Assembly: GCF_964355755.1 (NCBI RefSeq)
Contig: NC_092675.1
Coordinates: 2,452,312 to 2,516,311, forward strand
Source: Antedon mediterranea
Lineage: Eukaryota > Echinodermata > Crinoidea > Comatulida > Antedonidae
DNA: 64,000 nt
Reading direction: 5' to 3'
Of this stretch, positions 44,701-59,700 are shown in pieces. The notes beneath the pieces are model-generated. The model was given only the letters and a program-made list of their open reading frames with translations. It had not been told where the DNA came from and did no database searches. Numbering within the stretch: the stretch's first letter is position 1; every line of letters begins with the position of its first letter. The position numbers and the translations under genes were made by a program.

Positions 44701-47700
44701 TTGCCAAGTCTCAGTGATCTGTGTTGTGATAAATTGTGGCTTGTACATGCCACCAACGGTTTAAAACGGCTAGACGACAACTCATTCCTTTGACTTCTCT
44801 ACAGAAATACAAAATACAGTAGTTAACACCCGACAAAACCAGACTGTATATAGAGCAAGTGAGTGGCCAAGCGGTTCGGCCAGTGGAACCGTAATTACGT
44901 AGCCATAACATCGGCAAGGGTCTAAGGCTCACTCGCTCCATGGTTCTGGTGGCAGAACAAGTCTTCTCGGATAATAACTACAAACTGTAGGTCCAGTGTA
45001 CACATCTAGCTCATGTGCACTTTAGAAAACCTAGCACATCTTTCAAGACGAGGGGTAGGGGTTACCTCGGTGTACTAGTACATCACAGCCACTGATCATA
45101 ACTGGGCCCTCTGGGAGACCAGTCTTTGACTGAAGAGTTCATTCGGTATAAATAAAATATTTCAATTCAATTCAAAAACTGAATGTAATACTATGAATAT
45201 AACTAACCAGAGGGATGTGATTAAAATCTTGTTCATCTTCCTCTTCATTTACATTATTTCTAGAGGTTGCTGAGGTTGTTTCATCTTTTTGTTCCTGAAT
45301 AAATTCCTCCAGTGTCTGGGGTTGAAGCTGAAGTTCTTCTTTTGTTTTGAAAGTTAAAGCTAATAAAGTTGGTGGTATAAATATTGCACATAATACCTAA
45401 AATAGAAAAGTAAATACAGTACTGTATATAGTTTATTTATTTTTATTTTTATTTGAACCATATTTAATATGGTTGATCCATCCAGCAATTGCTGATTATA
45501 TGGGACAGATACAATACACAAAATACAACAAGTTAGTTAGGTTTGGCCTGATTGTCCATTGTTCAATTTTGCAGTAACAATACAAAAAATATCTCCAACC
45601 TAACAGATATTTTGTGTTTGAAATTAAGAGGATATTGTATTGTATACATAGAGGAATCATTCGGGATAAATAATTCATAAATGATTCAACTAAGTATAGA
45701 ATAGAAATATATAATGTAATTGATATTAAAAAAATGAAATAGTATTTATATTAGGCTTACTTTGAAATTCATATATTTTCTAAGCTGCAAGCCACCTAGC
45801 CACAGGTCATTTAGCAGTAGCTGGCAGCATATATGTGCTGTAAACTCCCTATGGTTGCCAATTGCTGCAATGCTTAGACATGTTTGATTACTCCAGTTTT
45901 TTAACTGTACTGTCAATAACTGCATAGTAAAATCATCATCTTGACGGTAACACTGGTCTAGTAGATCAAATGCTAAATTCTGGAATTCTCTACAAAAAAA
46001 AAATAGTAGAAAGTTTTGAAAAATGTTGTTGGAGTAGAAACGTTGTATGATGTGTATGTTTATTAACACTACAACAAATCTCTATTGTAGACACTTTGAA
46101 AATGAATAGTGTCTCTTAATAAGGGTCCTACTGTGAACAAGTCATTAAATAGTGGGCAAATAAAACTTACGTGGAATACTTCCTAAGTTCTTCTCCTATT
46201 TCAGTATCAAGGTGAACATCGTTTGCTATCCTCGCCATTCCTTTGTACAACTTGCTCGCAACTAACGCTTTCGCCATTCCTTCTTCGTCCTGCTGCCACA
46301 TGAAGATCGCCATCTTGTGACGCTTCATTAACACCGCCCATGCTAACAGTTCGTTGAATGGGTAATTGAACGTTTCTGAATATTTTACTGATGACTCGCC
46401 CTCTTTGTCTAAATCATTCCCAAATGAAAACCCCTGTTGAAACAAAAATAAAAAACCAAATATGTAAATTAAATTTTAAAGATCAAAATAATTTTAAACG
46501 CCGGTAAGATTCTCACTACTATAATTCTATGACCTAGGGATCGTAGGCAAATAGCAAATGAGATACAGTTCATCAAATCCTTCCATAGGAGAATTGTAGT
46601 TGTACTCATCATGATACAGGCATAAACCATATCTCCCAGTGGTACCTATCTCCACTCACTATAGATAATAAAATGTTACCACAAAACAATAACAGGCACA
46701 AAATATTTGGTTGTGCAAAATTGTCAAAATTCAAGGCAGCTTAGACACACAAAAAATTCAGGACTTGAAAAGGATTTGAACTGAAGACCCTGGATACGTA
46801 TTCACCATAAACCTTCCATTTTGGTATCTGGTCTTACCTTCTTCATGTTTGGATGATACAAATTTCGAAATTTCTTCTTTGTGTAAGCTGACCTGTAACT
46901 TCCTCCCATAAGTTTCTCGACGACGACACCAATGTCATGAAGTGTACAACGATTCACACCAATATCAATCTGTAACACACAAATATTTAGCATTCATTGA
47001 TAAAACACAAGTTACTATAATATGTTTTTATTGCTACCTAGTATTCGAGAAAGAAGACTGACAAAGTAGGTAGTATTGACAATTCTGTGCTGATAATTAT
47101 AATGGTCTATTTTACATTTTTTATTAATATATACGTGTCGCTTCATAAAAGAGGTGTTGCTTCTTAAAAGAGGTGTTCCCCCTTAATAGAGATGTTCCCC
47201 CTTACAGTAATAGAGATGTTCCCCCTTACAGTAATAGAGATGTTCCCCCTTAATAGAGATGTTCCCCCTTAATAGAGATGTTCCCCCTTAATAGAGATGT
47301 TCCCCCTTAATAGAGGTGTTCCCCCTTAATAGAGGTGTTCCCCCTTAATAGAGGTGTTCCCCCTTAATAGAGGTGTTCCCCCTTAATAGAGGTGTTCCCC
47401 CTTAATAGAGGTGTTCCCCCTTAATAGAGGTGTTCCCCCTTAATAGAGGTGTCCCCTCTTACTAGAGGTGTTCCCTCTTACTAGAGGTGTTCCCTCTTAC
47501 TAGAGGTGTTCCCTTTTAATAGAGGTGTCTCCTCTTAATAGAGGTGTCCCCCTTAATAGAGATATTCCCCCTTAATAGAGGTGTCTCTTCTTAATAGAGG
47601 TGTCTCCTTTTAATAGAGGTGTCTCCCTAAGTGCCCCCACTTAATAGAGGTGTTGCATCTTAATAGAGGTGTCGCATCTTAATAGAGGTGTCCCCCCCCC

Positions 47701-50700
47701 CCTTAATAAAGGTGTCCCCTCTTACTAGAGGTGTCCTCTTCTTAATAGAGGTGTTTCCCCTTAGAGTTGTCTCTCTTTAGAGGTGCCCAAACTGAATAGG
47801 ATTTTCAAAATGAAGGGTTCTACTGAAGCAGTATTAAACAATAGCAAAAATATTGTATACTGATGTTAAATCTTTGATCTGAAAGATTGCAAAACTGTTT
47901 GGCAACAATTGTACACAACTTTAGTCATAATTAGTTGGATGAACTACCCAAATCAATCTTATTAGGTGTTCTTAGATGCATCTTCCTTCAAAGCCAGGAA
48001 ATAGCTATTTTCCTTATGTACTATAGTTTCAAGTTCATTTATGGTAGATGCGATTAAAAAAACCTTACTGCACTTGTGGTTTTGTAAGTAATTGGATTAT
48101 TTAAACTGCTACATCATAATAACACATAATGTCAAAGTCCTTTACACTCACCTTCCTAATTTCCTTCAATAGATAACGCAGACTGCTTGATTGCCGCTGT
48201 TTCTAAAAGAAAAATTTTTTTTTATTTGAGGTATACTGAAAATGTGTAGGTATTTGAATAATTCAATAACAAGTAATAATAATAAGATCTACCACGTGTT
48301 GAAAATAGATTAATTAAGTAAACACATTCTATATTGCAAGATTCTACTTATCCCATGCATAATGTATTTGAGGTGTTACGTAGCGGTAGACATACTGGTC
48401 CATCATCTCTTATACAAATAGGTTTTTTGGAGCAGCTTTTATCCAGCTGTCATTCGAGCATTGAATGCTTCTCAGTATACAGTACAAAAGTGATGTGACA
48501 CTTTGTAATTGTTTTTGTTCGTTTTTTATTCATCTGCTTTTGTATATTTTAGAACAAACATAATTTCTATGTATTTGCAAATAAATGGAATTAAGTTTCT
48601 ACTGATGATTCCTCAATTTCACTTCATAAACGATGACTATCCTTTTGTGGTGAGACCCGACATTTATCTGTCTTTACTCCCTTAATTACTTACAAGATTG
48701 TATAGGTCTTCTAGCCTTCTAACAGTTAAAAACTTGTGCATATTGACGCCATTGTCTTTAAGCAGCCTAACAAACTCAACACGGTCAGCCATCAACGCAT
48801 CCTGCATTGCCTGTTCCAAGGCTGACTCCTGTAATAAAAAAATTAAAGCACTCAGAAACTGAGTGAAGTACTTGGCAAAATATTGCGACAGAGAGAGCAT
48901 GTTGATGTTGTTATTTCGGCTGCGAATACAAATTTGTCTTCTTTTTTTTTATAATGAACAAATTTTCTTGAATTTTAATAGCATTGTTCTGTAAAGTATA
49001 TACCTATTTTACACTGAAAATTATAGGCATTATTATCATGCTAACAAACAAACAAAGCAAATACTATACTATAAAGATTAAATAAATTCATCTCAGTCCA
49101 CAGATACTTTTTTTTCACTTACTTTTCTTAACTAAATAAGACACTTTTTCAACTGTACTGTTGTTCAAGTTTAAAAATTTCATATATAGAATTTTGGCCG
49201 ATAGGAAATGCCTATGTACTGAATGTTTGACAACCGTTAAACCGTTGAATCAAGCCACACGTAACATCAAATTAATTTTAAAATTGTATGTGAAAAAAAT
49301 GAAAGAAAGTAGTACAATTGCTTTGCTATGGCAACCACTAATAATTCATAGTCATGCGTTATAGTTTTTTTGAAATTAGGAACTTATTTAAAGTGCATAT
49401 CTACTTGTATTGTTTTTTTTCTTGTTTATTTCAGTCATCACCATATTGTTTGTTTTAACTGAAAGTTCAGACTTAAAGCCATTATGGCTTATTGTAATCT
49501 CCACACACAATAACATGTTTTATTATTATTTACTGTATAAGTACAAATGTATATAATTAGTGTAATATGTTGTGTGAAATAAAACTTAAACAGAAATACA
49601 TTTACTTTATCAAATTTAGATTATGGTGTTTATTATATAATAAATCTTAATTTATTCTCTTTACAAAATTTTTTAAAATTTAAATAACATGAAATGTAAA
49701 ATTGTAACAAATAATGAAGTGAATTTCATGATTTAATGTTATATTTGATTAATATAATTAACATAACTCGTTTCAACCATTTTTGACTTATTGAGTTTTC
49801 GTATTTATTCAAGTGAATATTTGTTTGACTCTGGCGTCAGTTAATATATATTATAATTTGACTGAATTTCAAGCAGAACAAGTTCACACTATAATGAATG
49901 AATAGTGAAATTTCAATGAATTATTTCTTTAAAATAACATTTTATCATTGATGGTGTTAAAGAGTCACTATCTAATCTGATACCATGAAAGCCCATGCGG
50001 CATATAATGGAAGGATGTCTGCATATAAAGCAGAAAATTCCAAATTCAAGTCATGTTTGGGGCATATTTGTTCTAATTATTAGTCGTTTTGCTGTTTAAA
50101 GAATCACTAACCAATTGGATTTATACATACCATAAAAGCCCATGTGGATTATTATGTTAGGATGTCTGCATATAAAGCAGAATATTCCAAAATGAAGTCA
50201 TGGTTGCAGCAAATTTGTTCCAATTCTTACCTTTTTTTGTCGTTTTGCTGTTTAAAAAGTCACTAACCAATTGGATTTATACATAATTATGTCTTTTTGA
50301 ATTAATTACTATTCAATTATTTTGCATTAATTAATTTAGTTCAATTAATTCAATGTTAATTAATTTGTAATAATGTATTATTCCTATTGCTTGTCTCTTG
50401 CAAAATTGTACCAAATTTGTCAAATATATATTATGCAATATTTAATCAATATTAATGAAATGTAATTATTTGTTTATATAATCACATGGCAGTAAATAGT
50501 TACAATTTTATTGTAATGTAATTGATCCGAAAGTTTTGAAGTTTCTTATATCTATATTAATGGTCGCGAAATATATAGCATTGCATTGCTATTGTTTACT
50601 ACTGGTATTCGCAGGCGTATTTGCATATGTAAATAAAATTATATTTATTTTGCCATGTATTTCAGTTCAATGGACTATTTAGAGACCTTGTGAGGTTAAA

Positions 50701-53700
50701 TAGACACTCCTATTAAAGATGTATTGTCCCCCAAAAACATGAAAAATGAAGATTAATTAAATCTGACTTTGAATAGGTTATTTTGTAGTTTTAGTAAAAT
50801 TAATCACTTTCGTAAAAATAATAATAATAATTTTTCTTTTACTGTATAAAATGGCAAAATAAATGGTCAAATTCAACCAAAAACTCCAATTTGACTATTT
50901 TTTGCTTTAAATTACAGTTTTTCAGGTAAATACATACAAGTGGATAACTATTATGTGATATTAAAATGGCATATTCAACAACAACAAATTAAAAAATAAT
51001 TTTTTTTCAAGGAGACAATATATCTTTAAGAGGACAATATATCATATATATATATCATCCAAAATCTCCTTTAAGACTTTTGGAGTGGAGTACAAACAGC
51101 TGTGAGGATTGAACCCTAGACCTTGGGATTGGAAGGCAAAGCATCCAACCCCAATTCAGGGGATAACCTTATTAAGGTGAACTTTGTTGGGTCCTAAAGG
51201 TGTCCACTTAAAAGGTATTAAGGGGCACTTTGTTGGGTCCTAAAAGTGTCCTCTTAATAGGGATTAAGTTAAACTTTGGTCCCCTTGGTTCTTCTGTATT
51301 ACAACATTTAAAATAAATTCAACAAGATAGCAGCCAATATTTCTAGTATCTAAAATTAACAATATATACATAATTCATGATACTTTAAATTATTACAAAA
51401 ACAGCTGAGTAGACATTTTTTTTTATTACCAAACTAGTTTCATTTTTTTTTGGAATGTTGTCAATATTATTTATAGTTTGCATTAAATTTAAGATTGATT
51501 TAGTTTTATTAATATAAAAGCATCAAGGATCTATCAAAATATTTTAACAATCTTGATATATTCTGACTAATAATATTAATGATATGAAATGTAGGAAAAA
51601 TGTGATATCTCTTTGAAAAAAAAAGTATTATATATACTGTATGTTATACAGTACAGTATAGTACATTTTATCTAAAATAATGTGTTTGTTCTTCTAGTTA
51701 TTATAGCTCCTATTAAAAAATGTATTATTATTTTATTAAAATTAAATAAAATTTATGTATATTTGTTTTCATTTCTAACATTCTTAACAATTGTTTAAAA
51801 TTAAATCTTAGTATTTTTTGTTTGGTGTTGTTTCATCATCATCATCCTCCGTTACGCTATTCGTCTTGGGTAGACATTGCGTACGCTAATCGTTTCCATG
51901 ACTCTCTTTCGGTGGTCTGATGGTCTGTCATTAACTTTGCGATCGATGTATTTGCTTTTTTGAGTTCTTTGTTTATGTTTCCTATCCAGGTGGTTTTTGG
52001 TGTTGTTTAGTTATAGAAAAAACAACATTGTTACCAAAATTAGAGGCTCCACAAATAAGCTTTATATATAAATCGAAAGGCAAATTATTGAAAAAATGAC
52101 AATGCTGTGAGTATCAGAGGCTGGTCTCAATAGAGATACAAAAAAAAATAAGCAACTAGATTTGAACTCGTCACTACGGACGAGTTAGGTTATCCGCAGA
52201 GCAAACGCCACGTGCACGTCATACGTTAGAATATTGCGCAGAGAAAACCATTATGCCATTGAAAAAATGTTAGTGCGCTCTCTATTTTACGTCACGTCTA
52301 AGTATACACAGTATACACTATATATTGTATACGTACTACATACAGTGAAGAATATGTGAAAATAAGTGGCCCAAGTTATTGGCGCTTTTGGACATGATGA
52401 CGTCATCACAATTTTAAAAACGGTATATCATGCGAAAGATAATTGATTGGCATAGACAATATAAAAAAATGGGGGGAAATGGAATTAGGATAAGTGGAGA
52501 TGCGCTCTATTAAATGTGATGAGCTATGACGAAAGAGACAAAAATCCTATATTTTATATTTGAGTGGCCATACGATGACGTCACTATGTCCTGTTAGCCA
52601 TATCGATGCATGATTCGATATCTACATCTCATCAACTTCCAGAATGTGTAATTTAAAAAAAGTTCACTTCGTAGTTTACAATCTATGACTGTTTTAAAAA
52701 AGGCATAATTTTCACGAATTTTTGAACTTTTTCATCAAAAACGCGCGCAAATTGTGCAATTCTACGTGCTCGTATGACGTGATTTTAAGTCGAAATTGTT
52801 TGAAAGTTGGTAAATTTACTAAAAAAGACAGGAAAAACAAAAATCAAGCAAAAAAAAGATGTTTTTGCGCTACGTGCGCACGCGCGCGTAAAAAAATTGC
52901 GCACGCGTGGGAATTTTTGAAATGCTCAAAATGACCTGAAACGCGTAGAAAGTTGATTAGAAAATGAATTTTCGCATTTTGAAATTTTAAACGCGCGTGC
53001 GCGCGTAACTTTTTGGAAAAGTGCCATTTTAAATCCATAGAAAGTTAGCGCATGATATAAATTACACTTTTGCCAAGTTTCAATTAAAATTGCTTTTTGG
53101 TTTTCAATCTATGTTAAATACGCAAAATTCACAAAATCGCGCGTAACTTACGCTGCGCGACTCTAAAGTCAAAAAACGAAACGTCCTGCACATCTACAGC
53201 TACAGGTCAATCTTATGAAAAAGTTACACAATCTTCTGTTTGCCAAAATTAGAGATACGCTGCCAACAAAATTCAGGGAAAGAAAGAAGAACTAGACATG
53301 AAACTCGTCACTTTGACGAGTTAGTTATCCGCTCGACAAACGCCACGTGCACGTCATACGTTAGAATATTGCACACAGAAAAATATTAAGGCATTATGAC
53401 CTGAACTGAAGAATATGATATGTTGTTATTTCTGAATTCTGTTATTTTGTGTCATATACATAGTATACACGGTACAATCTGTATACATATCACAAACAGT
53501 GTAAAATAGGTGAAATTACGGGACCCGTATTTTATTGTAATTTTTAACATCTTGACGGTTTCAAAATGAAATGCAAAAGTAGAAATTTCAGAATGAAATT
53601 ATCTCAGCAACAACATATTAACGTGTAGTAGAAATTTGAATACGTGAAATATTGATGCGCGTTCTTTTAAATGTAATGAAATATAACGCAAAAGATGAAA

Positions 53701-56700
53701 ATACGACTTTTTGTATTTAACTGGCCATATGATGACGTCACAACATTCGATTGGCACAATTTTTACATGATTTTGTATCTACAATACAATAGCTTCCTGA
53801 AAACGTTTTAATCGTGATTATCACATTTTATTCTTACGAGCTATAACAGATTAAAATTTACTGTAAAGATGAAATTAATGACCAACGTAATTTAAATTTT
53901 TAGGCATGATGACGTTAAAAAAATTAAAAATTTTTTAATTCATGCAAAAGATAGTTGATTGACCTAGAATATATTAAAATCGGGATGAAAATCGACTACG
54001 AATAAGTGGAGATGCGCTCTATTAAATGTGATGAGCTATGACGAAAGAGACAAAAATCCTATATTTTATATTTGCGTGGCCATACGATGACGTCACAATG
54101 TCCGGTTAGCCATATTAATGCATGATTCGATATCTACAACTCATCAACTTCCAGAATATGTAATTAAAAAAAAGTTCTCCATGTAGTTTAGAATCTATGA
54201 CTGTTTAAAAATAGGCATAATTTTGACGAATTTTTAAACTTTTTCATCAGAAACGCGTGCAAATTATTTAATTCGACGTGCTCGTATGACGTAATTTTAA
54301 GTCGAAATTGTTTAAAAGTTGGTAACATTACTATAAAAGGCTGAAAAAACATAAATCACGCGAAAAAAGCATGTTTTTAACGCTACGTGTGCACCGCGTG
54401 CGTAAAAAGTTTCGCGCGCGTGGGAATTTTTGACATGCTCAAAATGACATGAAACGCATAGAAAGTTGATTAGAAGTTGATTTTTCGCACTCTAAAATTT
54501 TAAACGCGCGTGCGCGCATAACTTTTTGTGAAAGATGCTATTTTTAATCCATAGAAAGTTTGCGCTTGATGTGACTTAAATTTTCACAAAGTGTCAAAAC
54601 AAAATTATGTTTGGTTTTCAGTCTATGATCAATCATTGAAATTCATAAAATCACGCGTAAGTCACGTTGCGCAACTCTGACGTCATTCAAAAATAGGAGG
54701 TGCACAAGTTCACGTAAATGTCGATATGTTGACAAAGTTACGATATGTTCTGTTTACACGTTTTAGAGAAACGCGACGCACAAAAATGACGGAAGGAAAT
54801 AAGTATAATACAGAAAAAAAAAAAAAATATGATGAAACAGGACGATTACAAGGAGTTATCCGCTACTAAGCGGATAACTAATAACATAGAAAAAAAAAAA
54901 AAAAAAAAAAAAAAAGATCCTGACAATAACAAGGGGTTATCCGCCAAATGCGGATAACCAAAAAGCTAAATCAAAACAGTAAAGTAAAACAGCCAGAAAA
55001 ATAAGCAGAGCTTTCGGGCAACACTAGCCCTTCATCAGTGCAAACCAATATCGAAACAGTACTGTCTGCTGATTGGATATATATAACAATAATATATATT
55101 TTATATTCCTGTAAAACAACATTGTTAACATTGTTTAAATACTAACAAGACTTTTGCAATGTAACAATAGTCGAATTGAAATAATAAAGTCCAATCTTAC
55201 CGGCCATTCTCGTCCATATACAAAAACCTGAGTTTTTGCAATATCGACACGATCCCAGGCCATAGCAAGACTAAGTTGGTCCGTGAATGCATGTTGCTGT
55301 GCCTTTAATAATGCTGTCAGAATGGCAAGATCTAGTTCTTCTTCTCCTTCACTTAAACAAAATACAGTTACCTAAATGAAACATGAAATATTTACTATTT
55401 ACACACAGAGATGAACACTAAACACTATTATAACACACCTGATTGTATTCATGCAATTTGATTGGTCAATTTCTGCATCATGTGTCATTTGGAATTAGCC
55501 CTATCTCATGGAAAATTGATATCTAATGGTGATAATTAACATGCATTTTGTGAAGTTTTGCCATACGACAATTTTAACTGAACACGTTCGGAAATGAACA
55601 TTTTTAAAGTTTCTGTCCTTTTTTTGAAATGTTTGGCTTGGGGGAGTTAACTGTAATAAAATATCTAATAAAAAAATTGGTTTTTAAGTAAGAAATTGAG
55701 TAATGGATAAATATTGAGTGATAACATGAATAAATAACAAACTGCTTACCAGTTCTTTATTCTTAACACATTCGATTATCTCTTTCAGAAGACTATGGGC
55801 TTCCTCTGTCACCAAATGGAATGTGTGCACCAAAGTATCAATCAATTGGTTTGCTATAGTACTATCTATCGATCTAAAACATAGAGTACACAGTATTTTT
55901 TAAAAATGGTCCTATTTCAATCACAAACTGTTTGTTGTTTTAAAAGTAAAGTTAAAAAGTATCTACAGGAACGTTCACTAGCTCTAGAAACTATTTAATA
56001 AGCGCTTCTTCTTTTTTCGATAGTCCTATATTGCTGGTTTTTTTTTTTTTTTTTTTTTTGTAATTTTTATATGTTGCATTGTTTGTCTTTTTGCTGTTCT
56101 TTCAAAGGACCTCATTGGAAACAAGTCCGTAGAGGACTTTTATGAGTTATCCTTGGCATCCTTGTTTTATTTTGGTATTTTTATATTTGCTAATTTTAAT
56201 TGTATGTCTGTGATTTTTTATGTACTGATGCCGAAATAAATCAAATCAATCAAAATCAATTACCATCAGTCAAATAATATATTAAAGGTAGAATAGAGGC
56301 TTAACACATTTACTTACCCTTCAGAAGTATATTTATAAGCAAACGCAAGTAAATCCGCTGCACGTCCTGTGCCATCAAATACAACCACTGGGATTGGTGG
56401 ATTACTAGTCACATGTTTCCTAATGGTATGTATAGTATTAACACCTCCTTCTATGACCACTGCTATAACAGGTAGCATTCGACCTAAAACACATACAGTA
56501 AAATGATGTTGTGAAGAAATAATGTGGGTACTGATGTTAGCACAAGTATTTGGCATTGATAATAGGTTTAAAAGACACAAAAGCCTTGTTCGCACTGGAA
56601 TAAAATGGTAAATTTATCCAAGGCAGCTTTACCCAATGTCATCGGAAGATTTGACCATCATTTGCACTTGGATATTTTTTCATGCAGTTAGTTTTACCGA

Positions 56701-59700
56701 AGTTTACTAATATTTAACCGTAAAAAAACGAGTCACATGTTTGGATTGGACTATGGTTAGTATTACTGAGACCATGACCTAGTTTTACTGGGCAAACAGT
56801 GGGGGGTAAAAAGTAACTATTGCACTGTGGGAATTGTAGCCAGTGTTCGGTTTGGACTTTTCTTTAGCCGGCGATTCGGTTAATTTGACCAAATTAGGTC
56901 CAGTTCTTTTGAGGCTTTAGACTTTCTTAAAAAGTTAGAAAAAATTACATCACAAGCTTACCTGAAGGCAGTTTCTGCTTTGACATGTATTGCTCAAATT
57001 GACATCGTAATGCTATTTCAGTTCCAAATTGACCTATGGTGCCATTGTCAACCAATAGAAAGTGTGTATGGTGACTGTTTAATTTTACCCCTTTGCTTGG
57101 AGGACATGACACTGTGTGGTAAGGTGTTGAGACCTGAAAAAATAAATGGTTTGTGTGTGTCGACGATGAACAGACTCTAATGTTGTGAAACCTCTAAGCG
57201 CTGTACATATTATTACCCTGGTCATTTTTGCATCAAACACATGGGCACATAAAGTTTGATAGTGTAGACAGAGCTTAATATTCCAAAGCTTTGTAAAGCT
57301 GTCCTTCATGATCTGAAGGTAGAAGTCTCTTTTGCAGAGTTTCAGAACTCTATGAAGACATAGTTAATATCAATACTTACGCCTTTTCCAATAAGGGATT
57401 CCTTCTTATTGAGAACACCCCACGGAGCAATACCAATCGTAACAACACGACCTCTCAATTTGACTGAATGATTATCAAGAGCATCTCCGCAATGTAAGGT
57501 GACACCTGTTAATTTAAATAATAATAAAATCCTGGATTTATATAGGGCCTAATGTTGTGTTCCAACCATGCCAAAAAAAATCCAAACATAAGTAAGCCTC
57601 GTCGCTAACCACGGATCGGTCTAATTGAACCCTGGTCAGCATCAGTCGTGTCTCGGTCATCCCGGACTCAGGCGCCTCCTGCCCTACTAAATTAGATCTA
57701 AAACTATCTAGGTGGCATGAAAAAGGAGAAAAAATGGGATTAATATGTTTTTTTAAATAACAAAAGACAATCAGGATAAGGCACTGAATACAAACACCTG
57801 TATATTTTTCAAACAAAAGAAACAGGAAATGGTACGCAACATTCGCACTAGAGTTAACTTTATTCTACACACACTAATCCAATCAAATTGGAGGACATTC
57901 ATGGCACGAAATTACCCTCTCATACCTATGTGTTGTCAACTATTAGACATAATTCCTCTGTGTGTACTTCTGATATAAATCTGATAGTTTATTCATGATT
58001 GTTTGTACAGTGCCTACACCTAGAGGGTACAACAGATGTTTTAAACCAGTCTATATTTTTGCATAATAATAATATTAATAATTCAACATTGTTTAGTTAT
58101 AAAAGCAGAACCACCAATGTACAGTAACTTTGAGAGACTGCAGTTTAATTATATAAATAGATAAAAGAGTGTCTAAACATAACTAAAAACACCTATAAAA
58201 TAAATGTGATATTACACATGATATAATCACAATAATTAATATACTAATCTGTGTACAGTGTTAACTGTTAGTAATATTATGCAATACAAAAACATGTACA
58301 TTTTTAAAACAAGACATCATGGCAATTGGTACTGTAAGTCATACAAACAACAGTAAACTACTTTTTAAATAGATTATGATTTTAATATGTATTTCTCCGA
58401 ATTGATTATAATAATAATCAATCAAAATATTGTGATTACGGTAAATAACATAATTTATAATTAACTGATGGATTGGAGTCTTAATGCTTGTTAGTTGCAA
58501 TATGCTTTGAATCAGAATTCATTTCATTCATTTATTTTAAATCCATATAATTTATATGTACATAGTTACTAATGTGAAGACAAATCACACCTTGCTTCTA
58601 GCTAATAGATTCATTTAAACCATCATCTGTGTGATAGACTGAGGCCATGTTAAACACAACTTTAATCAATACATTTAGGGACTGTACCATAGAGATATTA
58701 GACAACTAGAGAGTCAACTCAATCACAGCTCAACAAGCGATCCACCACGGAGAGGCACCATAGAAGATGGCTGCATCCTCAATCGGTCAATGAAACAAGG
58801 AAGTCGCTTTTGCTACAAAGTCACATGTCACATTACCTGCATTGCAGCATAATGAGTGTCTTGTAAAGTCGTTTGTCATTTGTACATGGTGAACTATAAG
58901 AAGACTATTCGAAAAAATCTCCCAGAGTGCTAATCTGGTAGGCGACTGCGATAACTGTGAAAATGTTATAAACTAAATATATTTTGAAAATGTCAATCTT
59001 ATTTATGTTTACCTTGTAATTTGAAAATTTGGGTTAGAATAGATGTTTTCTGTATTTACAAACTAAAATCCAAATTTTGGGTAAATGGTAATGGGGTTCT
59101 GCTGGTGACACTGGCAATAAACATTCTACATATTCTTTTTTTTTTAAAGAAAAATTCCTAAAAATTATGACATTATGAAAAATTCTTGTAACACCACCTT
59201 TTTAAAGCTCCACTCCACCTTATTTCCAGATACTGCTTCACCATGCAAAGAATAGCCAGCTATTATCAATTAATGGTTGATGTTGATAACAATAGAAATG
59301 TTAAACCTAGCTTTTCGTAACTAATTTATTAGATTTTGACAGAATGGATTTGGAATCAGAATAAAGAGTATAGCAAAAGTTGTAAGACCTTAAATAATAC
59401 ATCTTGGAAAAAAAGTATTGATCACTATTGAATCTTATTTTTAATAGTATGATATTAAAAGATAATTTTATGCATTACTATAAATGAAGACGATTAAACT
59501 TAATAGGAACATAATGACATTAAAATACAATATTTCAAATCATTAATAATTAATATTATACAACTAAATAATTGATACTTATTCGATTATTTCTGAAACT
59601 AATTAATTACTATAATAATTTGAACAAATTCAATTAAAAATTTAATTAAATGGCAGTATAGCTTGCCAATTAATAACATGATTGATTTTCAATTGTCGTG

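Larger units (their letters stand above)
48901..55200. other. 6.4-kb TRPM intron, repeat-filled
   Basis: Between exons 48694-48828 and 55201-55371. AT-rich DNA to about 50700, with a short duplication (TCTGCATATAAAGCAGAA near 50016 and 50164). Then MITE D (50713-51029), a tRNA-like fragment near 51100, a LINE C-terminus (51830-52005), the GCGCGCGTAA-rich repeat block (52140-54800) and a hammerhead-like motif (55004-55038). No embedded gene was recognised. Confidence 0.6.

Noticed and set aside
47150-47775. CRISPR-like array
   Set aside because: Units are contiguous 19-mers without spacers, inside an animal intron.
52722-53038. Arg/Ala-rich frames on both strands
   Set aside because: They lie in the GCGCGCG-rich repeat, are not kept in the other unit, and have no recognisable motif.
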